DNA of 64,000 bases, from positions 114,068 through 178,067 of the forward strand of contig JAFLTS010000003.1 of NCBI GenBank assembly GCA_022509185.1, written 5' to 3'. This stretch comes from Muribaculaceae bacterium. Its GTDB lineage: Bacteria; Bacteroidota; Bacteroidia; Bacteroidales; Muribaculaceae. The number at the start of each line of letters is the position of its first letter. The stretch's first letter is position 1. This document shows positions 7,710 through 18,249 of this stretch, one piece after another. Both the position numbers and the translations under genes were made by a program. The notes under the pieces are model-generated. The model saw nothing but the letters and a program-made list of their open reading frames with translations. It did no database searches and was not told the DNA's origin.

Positions 7710-8638
7710 ATCTCAAAAGATTATTCAGAAAGAGGGAAGAAAATTTACTTACACATAGGGAGGCTGAAAATATTGAAAGGAAAATGGCAGATTCCCCTTT
7801 GCCTGATATGCAGGTTTTAGATATCAGGGAAGATATAGAAGAAAAAGGAGATAGGGAACAAATAAAAATACAGGAAAATATAGAGGTTCCCGAAAGAGGT
7901 GTATTAAGGACCGAAGGACTTGTGAAACGTTATGGTAAAAGGACAGTTGTAAACCATGTATCTATCAATGTGAAACAAGGAGAAATTGTGGGCCTTCTCG
8001 GACCCAATGGGGCAGGTAAAACCACAACTTTTTATATGACCACCGGTCTGATCACACCAAACGAAGGAAAAATTTTTCTTAATACTAAAGATATAACAAG
8101 TTTCCCGGTATATAAAAGGGCTCAATTAGGCATTGGGTATCTTGCTCAGGAGGCTTCAGTTTTTAGAAAACTTACAGTTGAAGATAATATACGGGCAGTC
8201 TTGGAAATGACTCCCACTACAAAAGAATATCAGAAATTAAAACTGGAAAGTCTAATAAAAGAATTCAGACTACAGGAGGTGAGGAAAAATTATGGCGACC
8301 GCCTTTCAGGAGGGGAAAGAAGAAGGACTGAAATAGCACGTTGTCTCGCTATAAATCCAAGGTTTATAATGTTAGATGAGCCATTTGCAGGTGTAGACCC
8401 GATAGCAGTGGAAGATATTCAGGAAGTGGTTTATCGGCTAAAGGAAAAAAATATTGGAATTTTAATAACTGACCATAATGCTCCGGAAACATTGAGTATA
8501 ACAGATAGAGCTTATCTTCTTTTTGAAGGTAAAATTCTGTTTCAAGGCACTAGTGAAGAATTGGCTGAAAATCCGGTAGTAAGAGAAAAATATCTTGGTA
8601 GAAATTTCGTTTTCAGAAGAAAGAAGTTTAATGACTGA
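7706..8638 (+). CDS. lptB: LPS export ABC transporter ATP-binding protein
   Basis: 310 residues. From about residue 67 it is a typical LptB: Walker [11 protein letters not shown], signature [14 protein letters not shown], Walker [14 protein letters not shown] and the H-loop histidine in ITDHN. It powers extraction of lipopolysaccharide from the inner membrane with LptFG. The first 66 or so residues are a charged, Glu/Lys/Arg-rich extension not found in short LptB proteins. No start codon lies close to the conserved domain, though internal ATGs at codons 28 and 36 would shorten it. It overlaps udk by four bases. Confidence 0.94.
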   Translation: MNLKRLFRKREENLLTHREAENIERKMADSPLPDMQVLDIREDIEEKGDREQIKIQENIEVPERGVLRTEGLVKRYGKRTVVNHVSINVKQGEIVGLLGPNGAGKTTTFYMTTGLITPNEGKIFLNTKDITSFPVYKRAQLGIGYLAQEASVFRKLTVEDNIRAVLEMTPTTKEYQKLKLESLIKEFRLQEVRKNYGDRLSGGERRRTEIARCLAINPRFIMLDEPFAGVDPIAVEDIQEVVYRLKEKNIGILITDHNAPETLSITDRAYLLFEGKILFQGTSEELAENPVVREKYLGRNFVFRRKKFND

Positions 8639-9569
8639 ACCTAATCCCATAATAAAGAATTTAAGAGAATCCACAGGAATCCGGATTGCAATATTATTCG
8701 GATCATTTTTTGTATTCCTATTGTTTTGTTCCGTGGCCGGTTATTTAATTAATAATGCTCCAGGGAGTGAACGTAGTCATTTATTGATAATGTCTTCACT
8801 TCAATGTATCCTTGCTTTTTGTTTACCGGCTGTGTTAGTGGCAAAATTTTCAAACAATGATTGGATAAAATGGCTTGAAATCGACAGAAAACCAAAGATA
8901 AAATCCTTTCTGGGAATTATAGTTTTATATATTATTTCACTTCCCGCAATGGAATGGTTGATTGAATGGAATTCGAGTTTGCATTTACCTGAATCAATGT
9001 CTGGAATCGAATCCCAATTAAGGGCTTGGGAGGAATCTGCAGAATCAACCACCCAAATGCTCCTTGACTCTCATGGATGGTTATCAGTTTTAGTTGGGGT
9101 ATGTGTAATTGGAATATTAACCGGTTTCTCAGAAGAATTATTTTTTAGGGGAGGATTGCAAGGTATTTTTACAAGAAGTGCGATAAATAAAAATGCAGCG
9201 GTATGGATGGCTGCTATGATTTTCAGTTTAATGCATTTTCAATTTTTCGGTTTCTTACCGCGCTTGCTTATGGGTGCTTTTTTCGGATACCTTTTACTTT
9301 GGACTCGAAGCATCTGGGTCCCTGCATTCGCCCATATATTAAATAACAGCATTGTGGTAATAAGTTCATACCTTACTGGAAATTCGGAAGATAGTATACT
9401 CGAATTGAACGAAATGCCTACATTTTTGAATGGGTCAGTTTCTGCCTGCATCAGCTTAATTTTGACAATATTATTTTTTATCTACCTAAGAGATATATTA
9501 TTTAAAACTTCTAAAGAAGAAGAGAAGGGATGGCAAAGAAGTCAGCTTCCGGTGTCTACAGAGAGGTGA
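8631..9569 (+). CDS. CPBP family intramembrane glutamic/metalloprotease
   Basis: 312 residues with several membrane segments. The three CPBP (CAAX protease/bacteriocin-processing) motifs are present: EELFFR at residues 168-173, the FxxxH histidine in FSLMH, and HILNN. The family cleaves within membranes; in bacteria it is linked to prenyl-protein-like processing, bacteriocin self-immunity or unknown roles. The ATG at 8631 overlaps the lptB stop by eight bases, and the gene overlaps holA by 40 bases at its end. The target is unknown. Confidence 0.88.
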   Translation: MTEPNPIIKNLRESTGIRIAILFGSFFVFLLFCSVAGYLINNAPGSERSHLLIMSSLQCILAFCLPAVLVAKFSNNDWIKWLEIDRKPKIKSFLGIIVLYIISLPAMEWLIEWNSSLHLPESMSGIESQLRAWEESAESTTQMLLDSHGWLSVLVGVCVIGILTGFSEELFFRGGLQGIFTRSAINKNAAVWMAAMIFSLMHFQFFGFLPRLLMGAFFGYLLLWTRSIWVPAFAHILNNSIVVISSYLTGNSEDSILELNEMPTFLNGSVSACISLILTILFFIYLRDILFKTSKEEEKGWQRSQLPVSTER

Positions 9570-10570
9570 TTGATACCATTAGAAAAGGGAAATTTCATCC
9601 TATATATCTCCTTATGGGAGATGAAGATTATTATATCGACAAGTTGACAGAAGCAATTGAAGAAAATATATTAAAAGAGGAAGAGAAAGACTTTAATTCT
9701 GCAACTTATTATGGAGCTGATACAGAAATAAGACAAGTGATTTCACGAGCCCAGCAACTACCCTTAATGTGTGAAAGACAGGTTGTGTATCTGAAAGAGG
9801 CTCAAGCAATGCAAAATGCAAAAAGGGAGCTTGAGAAGCTCGTCTCCTATGTAAATCATATTAATCCCACTACCGTTTTAGTTATAACCTATAAGAACGA
9901 AAGTTTAGGAACTTCTTCTCAACTGGTAAAATCTATTGAGAAATCGGGGGGAATAGTGTTTAGAAGCGACCGTTTAAAAGATTATCAACTGATGGGTCCC
10001 TTAAGTGACTATTGTAAGGAGAAAAATCTTGAAATAGATGAAAAAAGTCTGAATTTACTTTGTGAATATATAGGTTCGCCTTTATCGAAACTTTTCGGAG
10101 AAGTTGACAAACTTGGAGTATCTGCGGGCTCAGGACGAAAGATTACACCGGATCTGATAGAAGACATAATAGGAATATCTAAGGAATACAACAGCTTTGA
10201 ATTAACTAAAGCCATATCCATAAGGGATTATCTTCAGGCTATGAAAATTATAACTCATTTCTCAAGAAATCCCAAGCAGAATCCCGGCATAGTTGTGGCT
10301 GCTACATTGTTTAATTATTTTTCCAAACTTTTTATTGCCGCAGTATGTCGTGATAAAAGTGATATGAATCTCATGGCAGAATTGGATTTAAAGACTGTTT
10401 ATGCACTTTCAGATTATAAAAATGGGTTAAGAAATTATAAAGCAGGCACAATAGATGCAATTCTCCATGCCATTCGGAATTATGATGTGATGAGTAAAGG
10501 TGTTGGCTCAAATCAAAATGAATATGAATTATTAAAAGATCTTATTTTTAAGATTTTTACTTTACGTTAA
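9530..10570 (+). CDS. holA: DNA polymerase III, delta subunit
   Basis: 346 residues, the usual length. The N-terminal region shows the HolA hallmarks HPIYLLMGDEDYYIDKL and the degenerate AAA+ core, ending with the C-terminal collar domain. Delta opens the sliding clamp in the clamp-loader complex. The start lies inside the end of the CPBP gene (40-base overlap). The stop is one base before the next gene. The delta-prime partner holB is 44 kb away at 54.6 kb. Confidence 0.93.
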   Translation: MAKKSASGVYREVIDTIRKGKFHPIYLLMGDEDYYIDKLTEAIEENILKEEEKDFNSATYYGADTEIRQVISRAQQLPLMCERQVVYLKEAQAMQNAKRELEKLVSYVNHINPTTVLVITYKNESLGTSSQLVKSIEKSGGIVFRSDRLKDYQLMGPLSDYCKEKNLEIDEKSLNLLCEYIGSPLSKLFGEVDKLGVSAGSGRKITPDLIEDIIGISKEYNSFELTKAISIRDYLQAMKIITHFSRNPKQNPGIVVAATLFNYFSKLFIAAVCRDKSDMNLMAELDLKTVYALSDYKNGLRNYKAGTIDAILHAIRNYDVMSKGVGSNQNEYELLKDLIFKIFTLR

Positions 10571-10571
10571 T

Positions 10572-11366
10572 ATGGTTTTTTATTTTTCAGGTACCGGTAA
10601 TACTACTTTTGTTGCCACAACATTATCTAACTTCTTAAATATTCCGCTCCGGTTTATTCCAGAAACTGAAATTTCCACTTTAGATATTCCTTCTGAAAGA
10701 ATTTTGATAGTTTTCCCTGTGTATTCTTGGGGAGTTCCACCTTTGGTTTCCAAGTTTATAAAGGATTTAGGAAAAGATTTTTGGGAAAAAGTAAAAGCCA
10801 AAGATTTAAGCGTGGACTGTGTCATGACTTGTGGAGATGAAGTAGCATTGGCACCTGAAATGATAACAAAAGACTTATGGAACCAAGGAATTGAACTTAC
10901 ATCTATCTGGAGTGTAATCATGCCCAATAATTACGTCCTGTTGCCAGGGTTTGATGTTGATCCCATAGAAGTGGAAAAAAGTAAACTTGCTGCTTGTGAA
11001 GGTAGAATATTAGAGATAGCTCAAGCTTTAAATCGTGGAGAAAAAAGAATAGACGTTACTCGGGGAAAGATAGCATGGCTAAAATCTCGTATTGTTTTTC
11101 CATTATTTAAGAAATGGGGTATATTCCCTAAAAATTGGCATTATTCAGACTCATGCATTAGTTGTGGTAAATGTGCTAATATTTGTCCTTTAATCAATGT
11201 AAAAATGGAAAACGGTCACCCTAAATGGGGCAACCGTTGTTGTTCCTGCCTGGGTTGTTACCATGTATGTCCGGTACATGCTGTGGAATATGGTAAGGAA
11301 ACTCAGAAAAAAGGTCAATACTTGTTTCCTCTTAAAAAAATTTCGTTACGGAATTGTCATAAGTAA
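10572..11366 (+). CDS. EFR1-type flavodoxin/ferredoxin fusion protein
   Basis: 264 residues. The N-terminal flavodoxin fold begins with the FMN loop FSGTGNT, and the C-terminal part is a bacterial 2[4Fe-4S] ferredoxin with two cysteine clusters, CISCGKCANICP and CCSCLGCYHVCP. This arrangement is the EFR1 family, thought to carry electrons in anaerobes; the partners are not known. It starts one base after holA. Its last 35 bases overlap the convergent gene at 11332-11832. Confidence 0.9.
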   Translation: MVFYFSGTGNTTFVATTLSNFLNIPLRFIPETEISTLDIPSERILIVFPVYSWGVPPLVSKFIKDLGKDFWEKVKAKDLSVDCVMTCGDEVALAPEMITKDLWNQGIELTSIWSVIMPNNYVLLPGFDVDPIEVEKSKLAACEGRILEIAQALNRGEKRIDVTRGKIAWLKSRIVFPLFKKWGIFPKNWHYSDSCISCGKCANICPLINVKMENGHPKWGNRCCSCLGCYHVCPVHAVEYGKETQKKGQYLFPLKKISLRNCHK

Positions 11367-11832
11367 TGGCAACCGGGCCGTTACCTATATCTACTAAAGA
11401 AAAAGCCACCTTCTTATTATCATCCAGGAATACCAGTATATCTTGATATTTCTGGCCTTTAAAGGTTTTGCCATCAGATGTTGCTTGCCATTCATCGCCT
11501 TTCTTGTCTACAGTAAGTTGATGTCCCGGATAATTGGAAATTTCATATTTCCCAGGTTGAATCACTTTAAAATCCGTGGCAGCTATCTGTTCTGGAATAA
11601 ATGCATGTAATCCGGGAGAATATTCTACTTTATACCAGCCCGGAGTGCGTTGGGAAGTTGCAAATACCATTCCTGGAATAACCGCTACGTCATCGTTATT
11701 CTGATTTACGGTGATATATTTTGCATTTGCTTCATCATAGACATTCCCATTTTTAGAAATGGCTATATAATTTTGTGCATAGACCACCGAGGAGATAGCC
11801 ATGAAGAGTAAAAAGGAGAGGATTTTTTTCAT
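11332..11832 (-). CDS. Small secreted protein, possible SH3-like fold
   Basis: 166 residues. Residues 1-19 form a clear Sec signal peptide (MKKILSFLLFMAISSVVYA, then Q). The mature part has alternating beta-rich stretches, including a WYKVEY-type turn that resembles SH3-like domains of envelope proteins; this is a weak resemblance. I do not recognise a named family. It lies 18 bases downstream of alaS and may be co-transcribed. Its 3' end overlaps the convergent EFR1 gene by 35 bases. Confidence 0.75.
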   Translation of the reverse strand: MKKILSFLLFMAISSVVYAQNYIAISKNGNVYDEANAKYITVNQNNDDVAVIPGMVFATSQRTPGWYKVEYSPGLHAFIPEQIAATDFKVIQPGKYEISNYPGHQLTVDKKGDEWQATSDGKTFKGQKYQDILVFLDDNKKVAFSLVDIGNGPVAITYDNSVTKFF

Positions 11833-11850
11833 AAATAACAGTATTATAAT

Positions 11851-14475
11851 TTATTTGGTAACTGATTCTAAAATTTTATCGAAAGCGGCTGATAGACCTT
11901 CAATATCTTTACCGCCGGCCTGAGCAAAGAATGGCTGACCCCCGCCTCCACCTTTAATAAGTTTGGCAGCTTCTCTAATAATATTAGAGGCATTTAATCC
12001 GGATTTAACCATATCATCACTAATTGATAGAGTAAGTAATGGCTTATCTCCTTGTTTAGTTGCTCCAATAAATACACTATGCTCTGGTGATTCTTTCCTT
12101 ATGTTAAAAGCTATATCTTTTACAACTTCCGGCAAACGTTCACCCCTAAGGGTGCAAACCTTAATTCCGTTAATCTCTTTAGCTGTTTCTATAACTTCCT
12201 TTGTGAGGGTTTTAACTCTTTCAAGAACAAAATCATCTACCTGTTTTTTTAGATCGGCGTTTTCTTTTATAGCTTTTTCCACAGCTACTTTTAGGTTAGA
12301 GGCATTTCCAAAGAAAGCGGATAATTGTCTCATTGTGTCTTGTAAAGAATCCAAAACATTTTCAACACCTGCAGCAGAAACAGCCTCTATTCTTCTTATA
12401 CCGGCAGCAATTGAACTTTCAGATAGAATTCTTACCATACCTATATTCCCTGAGTTCTGTACATGGGTTCCACCGCAGAATTCTACCGATGACCCATATT
12501 TTACCACACGTACCTTATCACCATATTTTTCACCGAAAAGGGCGATAGCTCCCATTTTTCTTGCATCTTCAATGGGTAATTCCCTCTCTTCTTCCAGAGG
12601 CATGGCCTTTCTTATTCTTTCGTTTACACGATGTTCCACTTCACGTATCTCTTCAGGAGTAAGTTTCTGATAGTGAGAAAAATCAAATCTTAACACTTCC
12701 GGAGAAACGAAAGATCCTTTCTGTTCTACATGCTCTCCTAAAACTTCTCTTAACACTTCATGGAGTAGGTGAGTAGCCGAGTGATTTGCAGAGGTAGCCT
12801 TTCTGGCATTTTCATCCACATAAGCAATGAATTGCGCAGAGGGATCGGAGGGCATTTTCGGCAGAATATGCACTCCAATGTTATTCTCTCTCTTTGTGTC
12901 AATCACTTCTATCGTTTCACCATTTTCAGCCACCAGCTTACCACTGTCTCCAACCTGACCACCCATTTCTGCATAGAAAGGAGTTTGAGAAAGAATCACT
13001 TGATAAAATTCTTTTCCTTTCTGCTTTACCTTTCGATATCGTAGTATCTTTGTTGGAGAAGAAATATAATCGTAACCTACAAATTCCTGATCACCGGGAT
13101 TTACAATTATCCAGTCTCCGGTATCCATTGATGCAGCATTTCTGGCTCTTTCCTTTTGTTTGGCCATTTCTTCATCAAATTCCTTTTGATCAAGAGTCAT
13201 TTTGTTTTCACGAAGAATTAACTGTGTAAGATCTAATGGAAAACCATAGGTATCATAGAGAGTGAAGGCGTCTTTACCTGAAATTTGACTTTTACCTTTC
13301 TCTTTAGCTTGACCTATTAAGGAATCCAATAGTTTAATTCCATTATCAAGTGTTCGCAAGAAAGTATCTTCCTCTTCTTTCACTACCTTTTTAATGAGTT
13401 CCTCCTGATGTTTAAGTTCAGGATAAGCTTCACCCATCTCATTTACCAGTCGGTTGATTAACAGATGCAGGGTTGGATCTTTTCTGTTGAGAAAAGTATA
13501 AGCATACCTAACAGCTCTTCGGAGTATTCTGCGAATTACATATCCTGCTTTTGCATTACCCGGAAGCTGTGAATCAGCAATAGAAAAAGCAATGGTACGA
13601 ACATGATCGGCCACTACTCTCATAGCTACATCTACTTTAGGATTTTCTCCATATTTTAAGCCAGTGATTTTGGATATTTCCTGAATTAATGGTGTGAAAA
13701 CATCCGTATCATAATTGGATTTTTTCCCTTGAATTGCCATACACAGACGTTCAAAGCCCATACCGGTATCGATCACTTTCGCCGGCAGGGGTTCAAGTGA
13801 TCCATCAGCCTTACGGTTGTATTGCATGAAAACAAGGTTCCATATCTCTATAACCTGTGGATTATCTTTATTAACAAGAGAAGCTCCGTCGATTTTAGCT
13901 CTTTCTTCGTCACTTCTGAGATCTATATGGATTTCCGAGCAAGGTCCGCAGGGTCCAGTATCACCCATTTCCCAGAAATTGTCGTGTTTATTTCCATCGA
14001 TTATATGAGATTCGGGCAAATGAGTTTTCCAAATTTCTTCAGCTTCTGTATCTTTTCCGAGACCCTCCGGTGCATAACCTTCAAAAACAGTAGCATAAAG
14101 TCTGTCTGGGTCAAGTCCTAAAACATCTACCAAGTATTCCCATGCCCAGTCAATAGCTTCTTTTTTAAAATAATCACCAAAAGACCAATTGCCAAGCATT
14201 TCAAACATGGTATGATGATAAGTGTCATGACCCACTTCCTCAAGGTCGTTATGTTTACCCGACACTCTAAGACATTTCTGGCTATCGGCAACCCTTTTAG
14301 CTTCAGCTTGCCTATTGCCCAGGATAATATCTTTAAATTGATTCATTCCCGCATTTGTGAACATCAAGGTTGGGTCATCTTTTATAACCATCGGAGCTGA
14401 AGGAACAATTTTATGTCCCTTCTTTTCAAAAAAATCCTTAAATGATTCTCTTATTTCTTTAGCGGTTTTTGACAT
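11851..14475 (-). CDS. alaS: Alanyl-tRNA synthetase
   Basis: 874 residues, full length. The class II catalytic domain is at the N terminus ([13 protein letters not shown]), followed by the tRNA-recognition region, the editing domain with zinc ligands HSATHLLH and CGGTH, and the C-terminal DHHA1 domain with the GGGGG-like run [15 protein letters not shown]. It charges tRNA-Ala and clears mischarged Ser and Gly. No Shine-Dalgarno sequence and no obvious TAnnTTTG box lie directly upstream. Confidence 0.98.
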   Translation of the reverse strand: MSKTAKEIRESFKDFFEKKGHKIVPSAPMVIKDDPTLMFTNAGMNQFKDIILGNRQAEAKRVADSQKCLRVSGKHNDLEEVGHDTYHHTMFEMLGNWSFGDYFKKEAIDWAWEYLVDVLGLDPDRLYATVFEGYAPEGLGKDTEAEEIWKTHLPESHIIDGNKHDNFWEMGDTGPCGPCSEIHIDLRSDEERAKIDGASLVNKDNPQVIEIWNLVFMQYNRKADGSLEPLPAKVIDTGMGFERLCMAIQGKKSNYDTDVFTPLIQEISKITGLKYGENPKVDVAMRVVADHVRTIAFSIADSQLPGNAKAGYVIRRILRRAVRYAYTFLNRKDPTLHLLINRLVNEMGEAYPELKHQEELIKKVVKEEEDTFLRTLDNGIKLLDSLIGQAKEKGKSQISGKDAFTLYDTYGFPLDLTQLILRENKMTLDQKEFDEEMAKQKERARNAASMDTGDWIIVNPGDQEFVGYDYISSPTKILRYRKVKQKGKEFYQVILSQTPFYAEMGGQVGDSGKLVAENGETIEVIDTKRENNIGVHILPKMPSDPSAQFIAYVDENARKATSANHSATHLLHEVLREVLGEHVEQKGSFVSPEVLRFDFSHYQKLTPEEIREVEHRVNERIRKAMPLEEERELPIEDARKMGAIALFGEKYGDKVRVVKYGSSVEFCGGTHVQNSGNIGMVRILSESSIAAGIRRIEAVSAAGVENVLDSLQDTMRQLSAFFGNASNLKVAVEKAIKENADLKKQVDDFVLERVKTLTKEVIETAKEINGIKVCTLRGERLPEVVKDIAFNIRKESPEHSVFIGATKQGDKPLLTLSISDDMVKSGLNASNIIREAAKLIKGGGGGQPFFAQAGGKDIEGLSAAFDKILESVTK

Positions 14476-14626
14476 AGGAAATATTTGGGGTTAATTAGTT
14501 CTTAATAAATGAAAGACCATCCCGGTAAAAATAGAATCCGATCTATCCGGTATTCTATATATATAATCTAATATGTTTTTCATAATCCAAAAAGAAAAAC
14601 AGTGATTTACAAGCCGGGAGAAATCA

Positions 14627-14657
14627 TTGCAAATTTATTTAAATTCGTCTAATTTTG
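14627..14657 (+). promoter_or_regulatory. Promoter of the M23 peptidase gene
   Basis: TTG (14627-14629), a 20-base spacer and TAATTTTG (14650-14657) match the Bacteroidetes consensus. An in-frame TTG at 14655 falls inside the -7 box, so translation must start further downstream. Confidence 0.85.
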
Positions 14658-14681
14658 CAATTAAGACCAATATTGATAAAA

Positions 14682-15647
14682 TTGGGTAAACCGATCTTTT
14701 ATAAATATAATCCGGATACCGATAATTTTGAAAGATTTTATCCCACGATGAAAGAACGTTTTACATCGTGGCTTAAGGTTTTGATACCCTCCCTAATACT
14801 GGCAGCTTTATTCGTAATTATATTCAATTATGCATTTACCACTCCTAGCGAAAAAACATTAAAAGCAGAAAACAAACGTCTAAAATCACAATATGGCGCT
14901 ATGTATAGTCAACTTGACAATATGCTTTCAGTGATGGATAAACTAGAAGCAAGGGATGATAATTTGTATAGAGTAATGATGCAATTGGATCCCATGAGTG
15001 ATGCACAAAGGCTATCAGGGCTTGATGACAATCGTTACAGTCATTTGTCCAAACTTTCGGATTCCAGACTTGTGGATCAATTGTCAAGACGGATGAGTCT
15101 TTTAGAGAAAAGGATATATACTCAATTACAAAGTTATGATCAGTTACAGGAAGCCTTGGGAAATCAGCAAGACCGTCTGGGTCATATACCCTCTGTAATT
15201 CCTATAAATATTGCAGATTATACCATGTCTTCAGGTTATGGATGGAGAGTAGACCCCATTTATGGGGCATCAAAATTTCATGAAGGTCTTGACTTTGCAG
15301 CCTCGAAAGGAACTAATGTGTTTGCCACAGGAGATGGGAAAGTTATTGTGGCGGGCAGAGAGGCCGGTTATGGAAATTGTATAGATATTGATCACGGTTA
15401 CAATTATCTTACAAGATATGCTCACCTAAGTGAAATTATGGTAAAACCTGGAGAGGAAGTTAAAAGAGGTCAACTTATAGGGAAGGTAGGGTCGACCGGA
15501 AAATCAACGGGACCACATCTGCATTATGAAGTAAGATATAAGGATCTTCCCCAGAATCCCGTGAATTTTTATTTTATGGATCTCACTCCTGAAGAGTATT
15601 ATGAAATGATTCAGATAGCAGAAAATGCCGGTCATGTAATGGATTAA
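14682..15647 (+). CDS. M23 family metallopeptidase (LytM domain, membrane anchored)
   Basis: About 321 residues. After a short cytoplasmic part there is one membrane helix (VLIPSLILAALFVIIF), a coiled-coil stretch, and a LytM/M23 domain with zinc ligands in HEGLDFA and HLHYE. Such proteins cut peptidoglycan cross-links or regulate amidases. No ATG precedes the conserved FYKYNPDT segment; TTG codons at 14673 and 14682 are the possible starts downstream of the promoter, and I chose 14682 tentatively. A MerR regulator follows after 39 bases. Confidence 0.88.
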   Translation: MGKPIFYKYNPDTDNFERFYPTMKERFTSWLKVLIPSLILAALFVIIFNYAFTTPSEKTLKAENKRLKSQYGAMYSQLDNMLSVMDKLEARDDNLYRVMMQLDPMSDAQRLSGLDDNRYSHLSKLSDSRLVDQLSRRMSLLEKRIYTQLQSYDQLQEALGNQQDRLGHIPSVIPINIADYTMSSGYGWRVDPIYGASKFHEGLDFAASKGTNVFATGDGKVIVAGREAGYGNCIDIDHGYNYLTRYAHLSEIMVKPGEEVKRGQLIGKVGSTGKSTGPHLHYEVRYKDLPQNPVNFYFMDLTPEEYYEMIQIAENAGHVMD

Positions 15648-15686
15648 GACCAAGTATCGCTTAATTTTAACTTTAGTAAAGGATTA

Positions 15687-16061
15687 ATGAACAATAGTTT
15701 AACCAAGAAATATTATAAAATAGGAGAAGCTGCAGAAATCCTTAAAGAGTCTCTTACAACCTTAAGGTATTGGGAAAAAGAATTTCCTGAACTCGAACCG
15801 AAACGTACAATCCATAATAGAAGGTATTACAACCAATCCCATATGGAATTGCTTCAGGTTATTAAGTATCTACTCAGGGAAAAAGGAATGAAAATAGAAT
15901 CTGCAAGAGAGCAAATTAGGAAAAACAGAAAAAATATAAGCAAGAAACTTGAAATAATAGAAAAAATGGAAAAAGTGCGTGAAGATTTAGAACTTATGTT
16001 ACAATCTCTAAATCTCCGCGCACAAAAATTAGGTTTACCGGAAGAATCAGACCTTCTCTAA
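15687..16061 (+). CDS. MerR family transcriptional regulator
   Basis: 124 residues. The N-terminal winged helix-turn-helix is the MerR type (YKIGEAAEILKESLTTLRYW, then NRRYY), followed by a helix rich in charged residues that should form the dimer coiled coil. It has no C-terminal ligand domain, so the signal it senses is unknown. It lies directly after the M23 peptidase and is probably co-transcribed with it. Targets cannot be predicted from this sequence. Confidence 0.9.
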   Translation: MNNSLTKKYYKIGEAAEILKESLTTLRYWEKEFPELEPKRTIHNRRYYNQSHMELLQVIKYLLREKGMKIESAREQIRKNRKNISKKLEIIEKMEKVREDLELMLQSLNLRAQKLGLPEESDLL

Positions 16062-16086
16062 CTATCTATTATTTAATATTACACGT

Positions 16087-16533
16087 TCAGACGCTGAGGT
16101 TGGAATTATAATATTGTGGATCACCCGTGATATCTTCGCCTATAAAAGGTGGTTTTGAATATTCAATTTCATTATCAGGCAATTCCACTTCTGCTACAAC
16201 AACTCCATTAAGAGATCCGTGAAATTCGTCTACTTCCCATAAAAGACCTTCATAGGGTACTATATACCGGGTTTTCTCCACTATTCCCGGTTCTGCCAGT
16301 TTAAGGATTTCAGAGGCATCACCAGCAGGAATCTCATATTCAAATTCAAGACGCTTTGCATCATGGGTGCGACTTTTAATAGTTATAAATCCTTTTTCTC
16401 CCATTGTTCTTACCCTGACAGTCCGGTCAGGATTCCGATTCAGATAACCCTGACGAATAAGAAGTTTGCCTGTGGCCATAGCCTTGTAAAGATCATTTAT
16501 TACAAGGTATTTATGTTCAATTTCGTACGCCAT
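16087..16533 (-). CDS. CYTH domain protein (triphosphate tunnel enzyme)
   Basis: 148 residues, a single CYTH domain. The ExExK motif appears near the N terminus as EIEHKYLV, and alternating charged strands (RQGYLN, VRVR, ITIKSR, LEFEYEIP, EVDEF, VAEVELP) fit the tunnel fold. Short bacterial members are mostly tripolyphosphatases. The ATG at 16533-16531 overlaps the ettA stop by one base (TGATG), so it is translationally coupled to ettA. An in-frame TTG one codon earlier is less likely as start. Confidence 0.88.
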   Translation of the reverse strand: MAYEIEHKYLVINDLYKAMATGKLLIRQGYLNRNPDRTVRVRTMGEKGFITIKSRTHDAKRLEFEYEIPAGDASEILKLAEPGIVEKTRYIVPYEGLLWEVDEFHGSLNGVVVAEVELPDNEIEYSKPPFIGEDITGDPQYYNSNLSV

Positions 16534-18215
16534 CAAACAAGTTTTCTATAACGGATTCTATGTGGGGTTACATCCCCGTCACGTTTCTTTTTGAATTCTT
16601 CATAATCTGAATAAGATCCTTCATAGAAAGTGACCTGACTGTCTCCTTCAAAAGCTAGAATATGAGTTGCGATTCTGTCGAGGAACCATCTATCGTGACT
16701 CACAACTACCGCGCATCCGGCAAAATTTTCAAGGCCTTCTTCCAAAGCTCTTAAAGTGTTTACGTCAATATCATTTGTGGGTTCATCGAGCAGAATTACA
16801 TTTCCCTCTTCTTTCAAGGCCATGGCCAGATGCAACCTGTTTCTTTCTCCTCCGGAAAGAACTCCGATTTTTTTCTCCTGATCGGCACCGGTAAAATTAA
16901 ATTTTGAAAGATAAGCCCTTGCATTCATATCCCGACCTCCCATACGGAATGACTCTACACCTTGTGAGATCACTTCATAAACTGATTTTTCAGGATCAAG
17001 ATCTTTATGGTTTTGATCGACATAAGCAATTTTAACTGTTTCCCCTACATCGAATGAACCATTATCTTGTTTTTCCAAACCCATTATAAGTTTGAAAAGA
17101 GTGGTCTTACCGGCTCCGTTAGGTCCTATGACACCAACAATGCCATTTGGGGGGAGCATGAAATTGAGATCAGAGAAAAGATTCTGATCACCATATGCCT
17201 TTGCCAGATTCTTAGCTTCAATTACCTTGTTTCCTAATCTCGGCCCATTAGGAATGAAAATTTCGAGTTTCTCTTCTCTTTGTTTTTGATCTTGATTTAA
17301 TAATTTATCATAACTTGAGAGTCTGGCTTTTCCTTTTGCTTGTCTTGCCTTAGGAGCCATTCTAACCCATTCAAGTTCACGTTCAAGTGTTTTGCGACGC
17401 TTACTTGCCTGCTTTTCTTCTTGAGCCATTCGCTGAGTTTTCTGCTCAAGCCAGGAACTATAGTTACCTTTCCAGGGTATACCTTCTCCTCTGTCAAGTT
17501 CAAGTATCCATCCAGCTACATGATCCAGGAAATAACGATCGTGAGTAACTGCTATCACCGTGCCGGGATATTGTTGCAAATGCTGTTCCAGCCAATCGAT
17601 ACTTTCAGCATCCAAATGGTTGGTAGGTTCATCCAGGAGAAGTATGTCAGGTTGTTGAAGGAGTAACCTGCATAATGCTACTCTTCTTTTTTCTCCTCCC
17701 GATAAAACCGCAATTTTTTTATCATCCGGAGGACAACGCAGAGCATCCATAGCTCTCTCAAGTTTGTTATCTATATTCCAAGCATCACAAGCATCGAGTT
17801 TATCCTGAAGTTCAGCCTGACGGTTGATTAATTTTTCCATTTTATCAGGATCTTCTAAAACTTCCGGATCTTCAAAACCTTTGTTTACTTCCTCATATTG
17901 GGCCAATAAATCCATCACAGGTTTAACCCCTTCCTCTACTACCTCTCTTACAGTCTTATCAGGATCAAGCTTAGGCTCTTGCTCAAGATATCCTACGGAA
18001 TATCCCGGAGAAAAAACTACATTACCCTGATAGTTTTTATCGAGGCCTGCTATTATCTTCAACAGTGTTGATTTACCGGATCCATTAAGACCTATTATAC
18101 CGATTTTAGCTCCATAGAAAAAAGAGAGATATATGTCTTTTAAAATCTGTCGTTGTGGAGGGATGATTTTGCTTACCCCTACCATCGAAAAAATTATTTT
18201 TTTATCGTCTGCCAT
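16533..18215 (-). CDS. ettA: Energy-dependent translational throttle protein EttA (ABC-F)
   Basis: 560 residues with two ABC ATPase domains joined by a linker. Each has Walker A (GLNGSGKST and GPNGAGKTT) and signature LSGGE. The EttA-type arm and the basic linker KARQAKGKARLSSYDKLL, which contacts P-site tRNA, are present. It binds the ribosomal E site and gates translation with the ATP/ADP ratio. It lies between def and the CYTH gene in one minus-strand operon. It is distinct from the YbiT-like ABC-F protein at 41-42.6 kb. Confidence 0.95.
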   Translation of the reverse strand: MADDKKIIFSMVGVSKIIPPQRQILKDIYLSFFYGAKIGIIGLNGSGKSTLLKIIAGLDKNYQGNVVFSPGYSVGYLEQEPKLDPDKTVREVVEEGVKPVMDLLAQYEEVNKGFEDPEVLEDPDKMEKLINRQAELQDKLDACDAWNIDNKLERAMDALRCPPDDKKIAVLSGGEKRRVALCRLLLQQPDILLLDEPTNHLDAESIDWLEQHLQQYPGTVIAVTHDRYFLDHVAGWILELDRGEGIPWKGNYSSWLEQKTQRMAQEEKQASKRRKTLERELEWVRMAPKARQAKGKARLSSYDKLLNQDQKQREEKLEIFIPNGPRLGNKVIEAKNLAKAYGDQNLFSDLNFMLPPNGIVGVIGPNGAGKTTLFKLIMGLEKQDNGSFDVGETVKIAYVDQNHKDLDPEKSVYEVISQGVESFRMGGRDMNARAYLSKFNFTGADQEKKIGVLSGGERNRLHLAMALKEEGNVILLDEPTNDIDVNTLRALEEGLENFAGCAVVVSHDRWFLDRIATHILAFEGDSQVTFYEGSYSDYEEFKKKRDGDVTPHRIRYRKLV

Positions 18216-18249
18216 ATTGTCAATGATTGAGAAAGAGAAAGGAAATCAG

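Noticed and set aside
10580..10927. 115-codon frame antisense to the flavodoxin/ferredoxin gene
   Set aside because: It lies wholly inside a gene with clear FMN and ferredoxin motifs and shows no family features or promoter.
11963..13229. Several plus-strand frames of 70-235 codons opposite alaS
   Set aside because: They are antisense to a complete alanyl-tRNA synthetase; the compositions are shadow-like (Ser/Leu/Phe-rich).
14476..14654. T-box leader before alaS
   Set aside because: No T-box motif or terminator/antiterminator pair; only a weak imperfect hairpin near 14537-14558.
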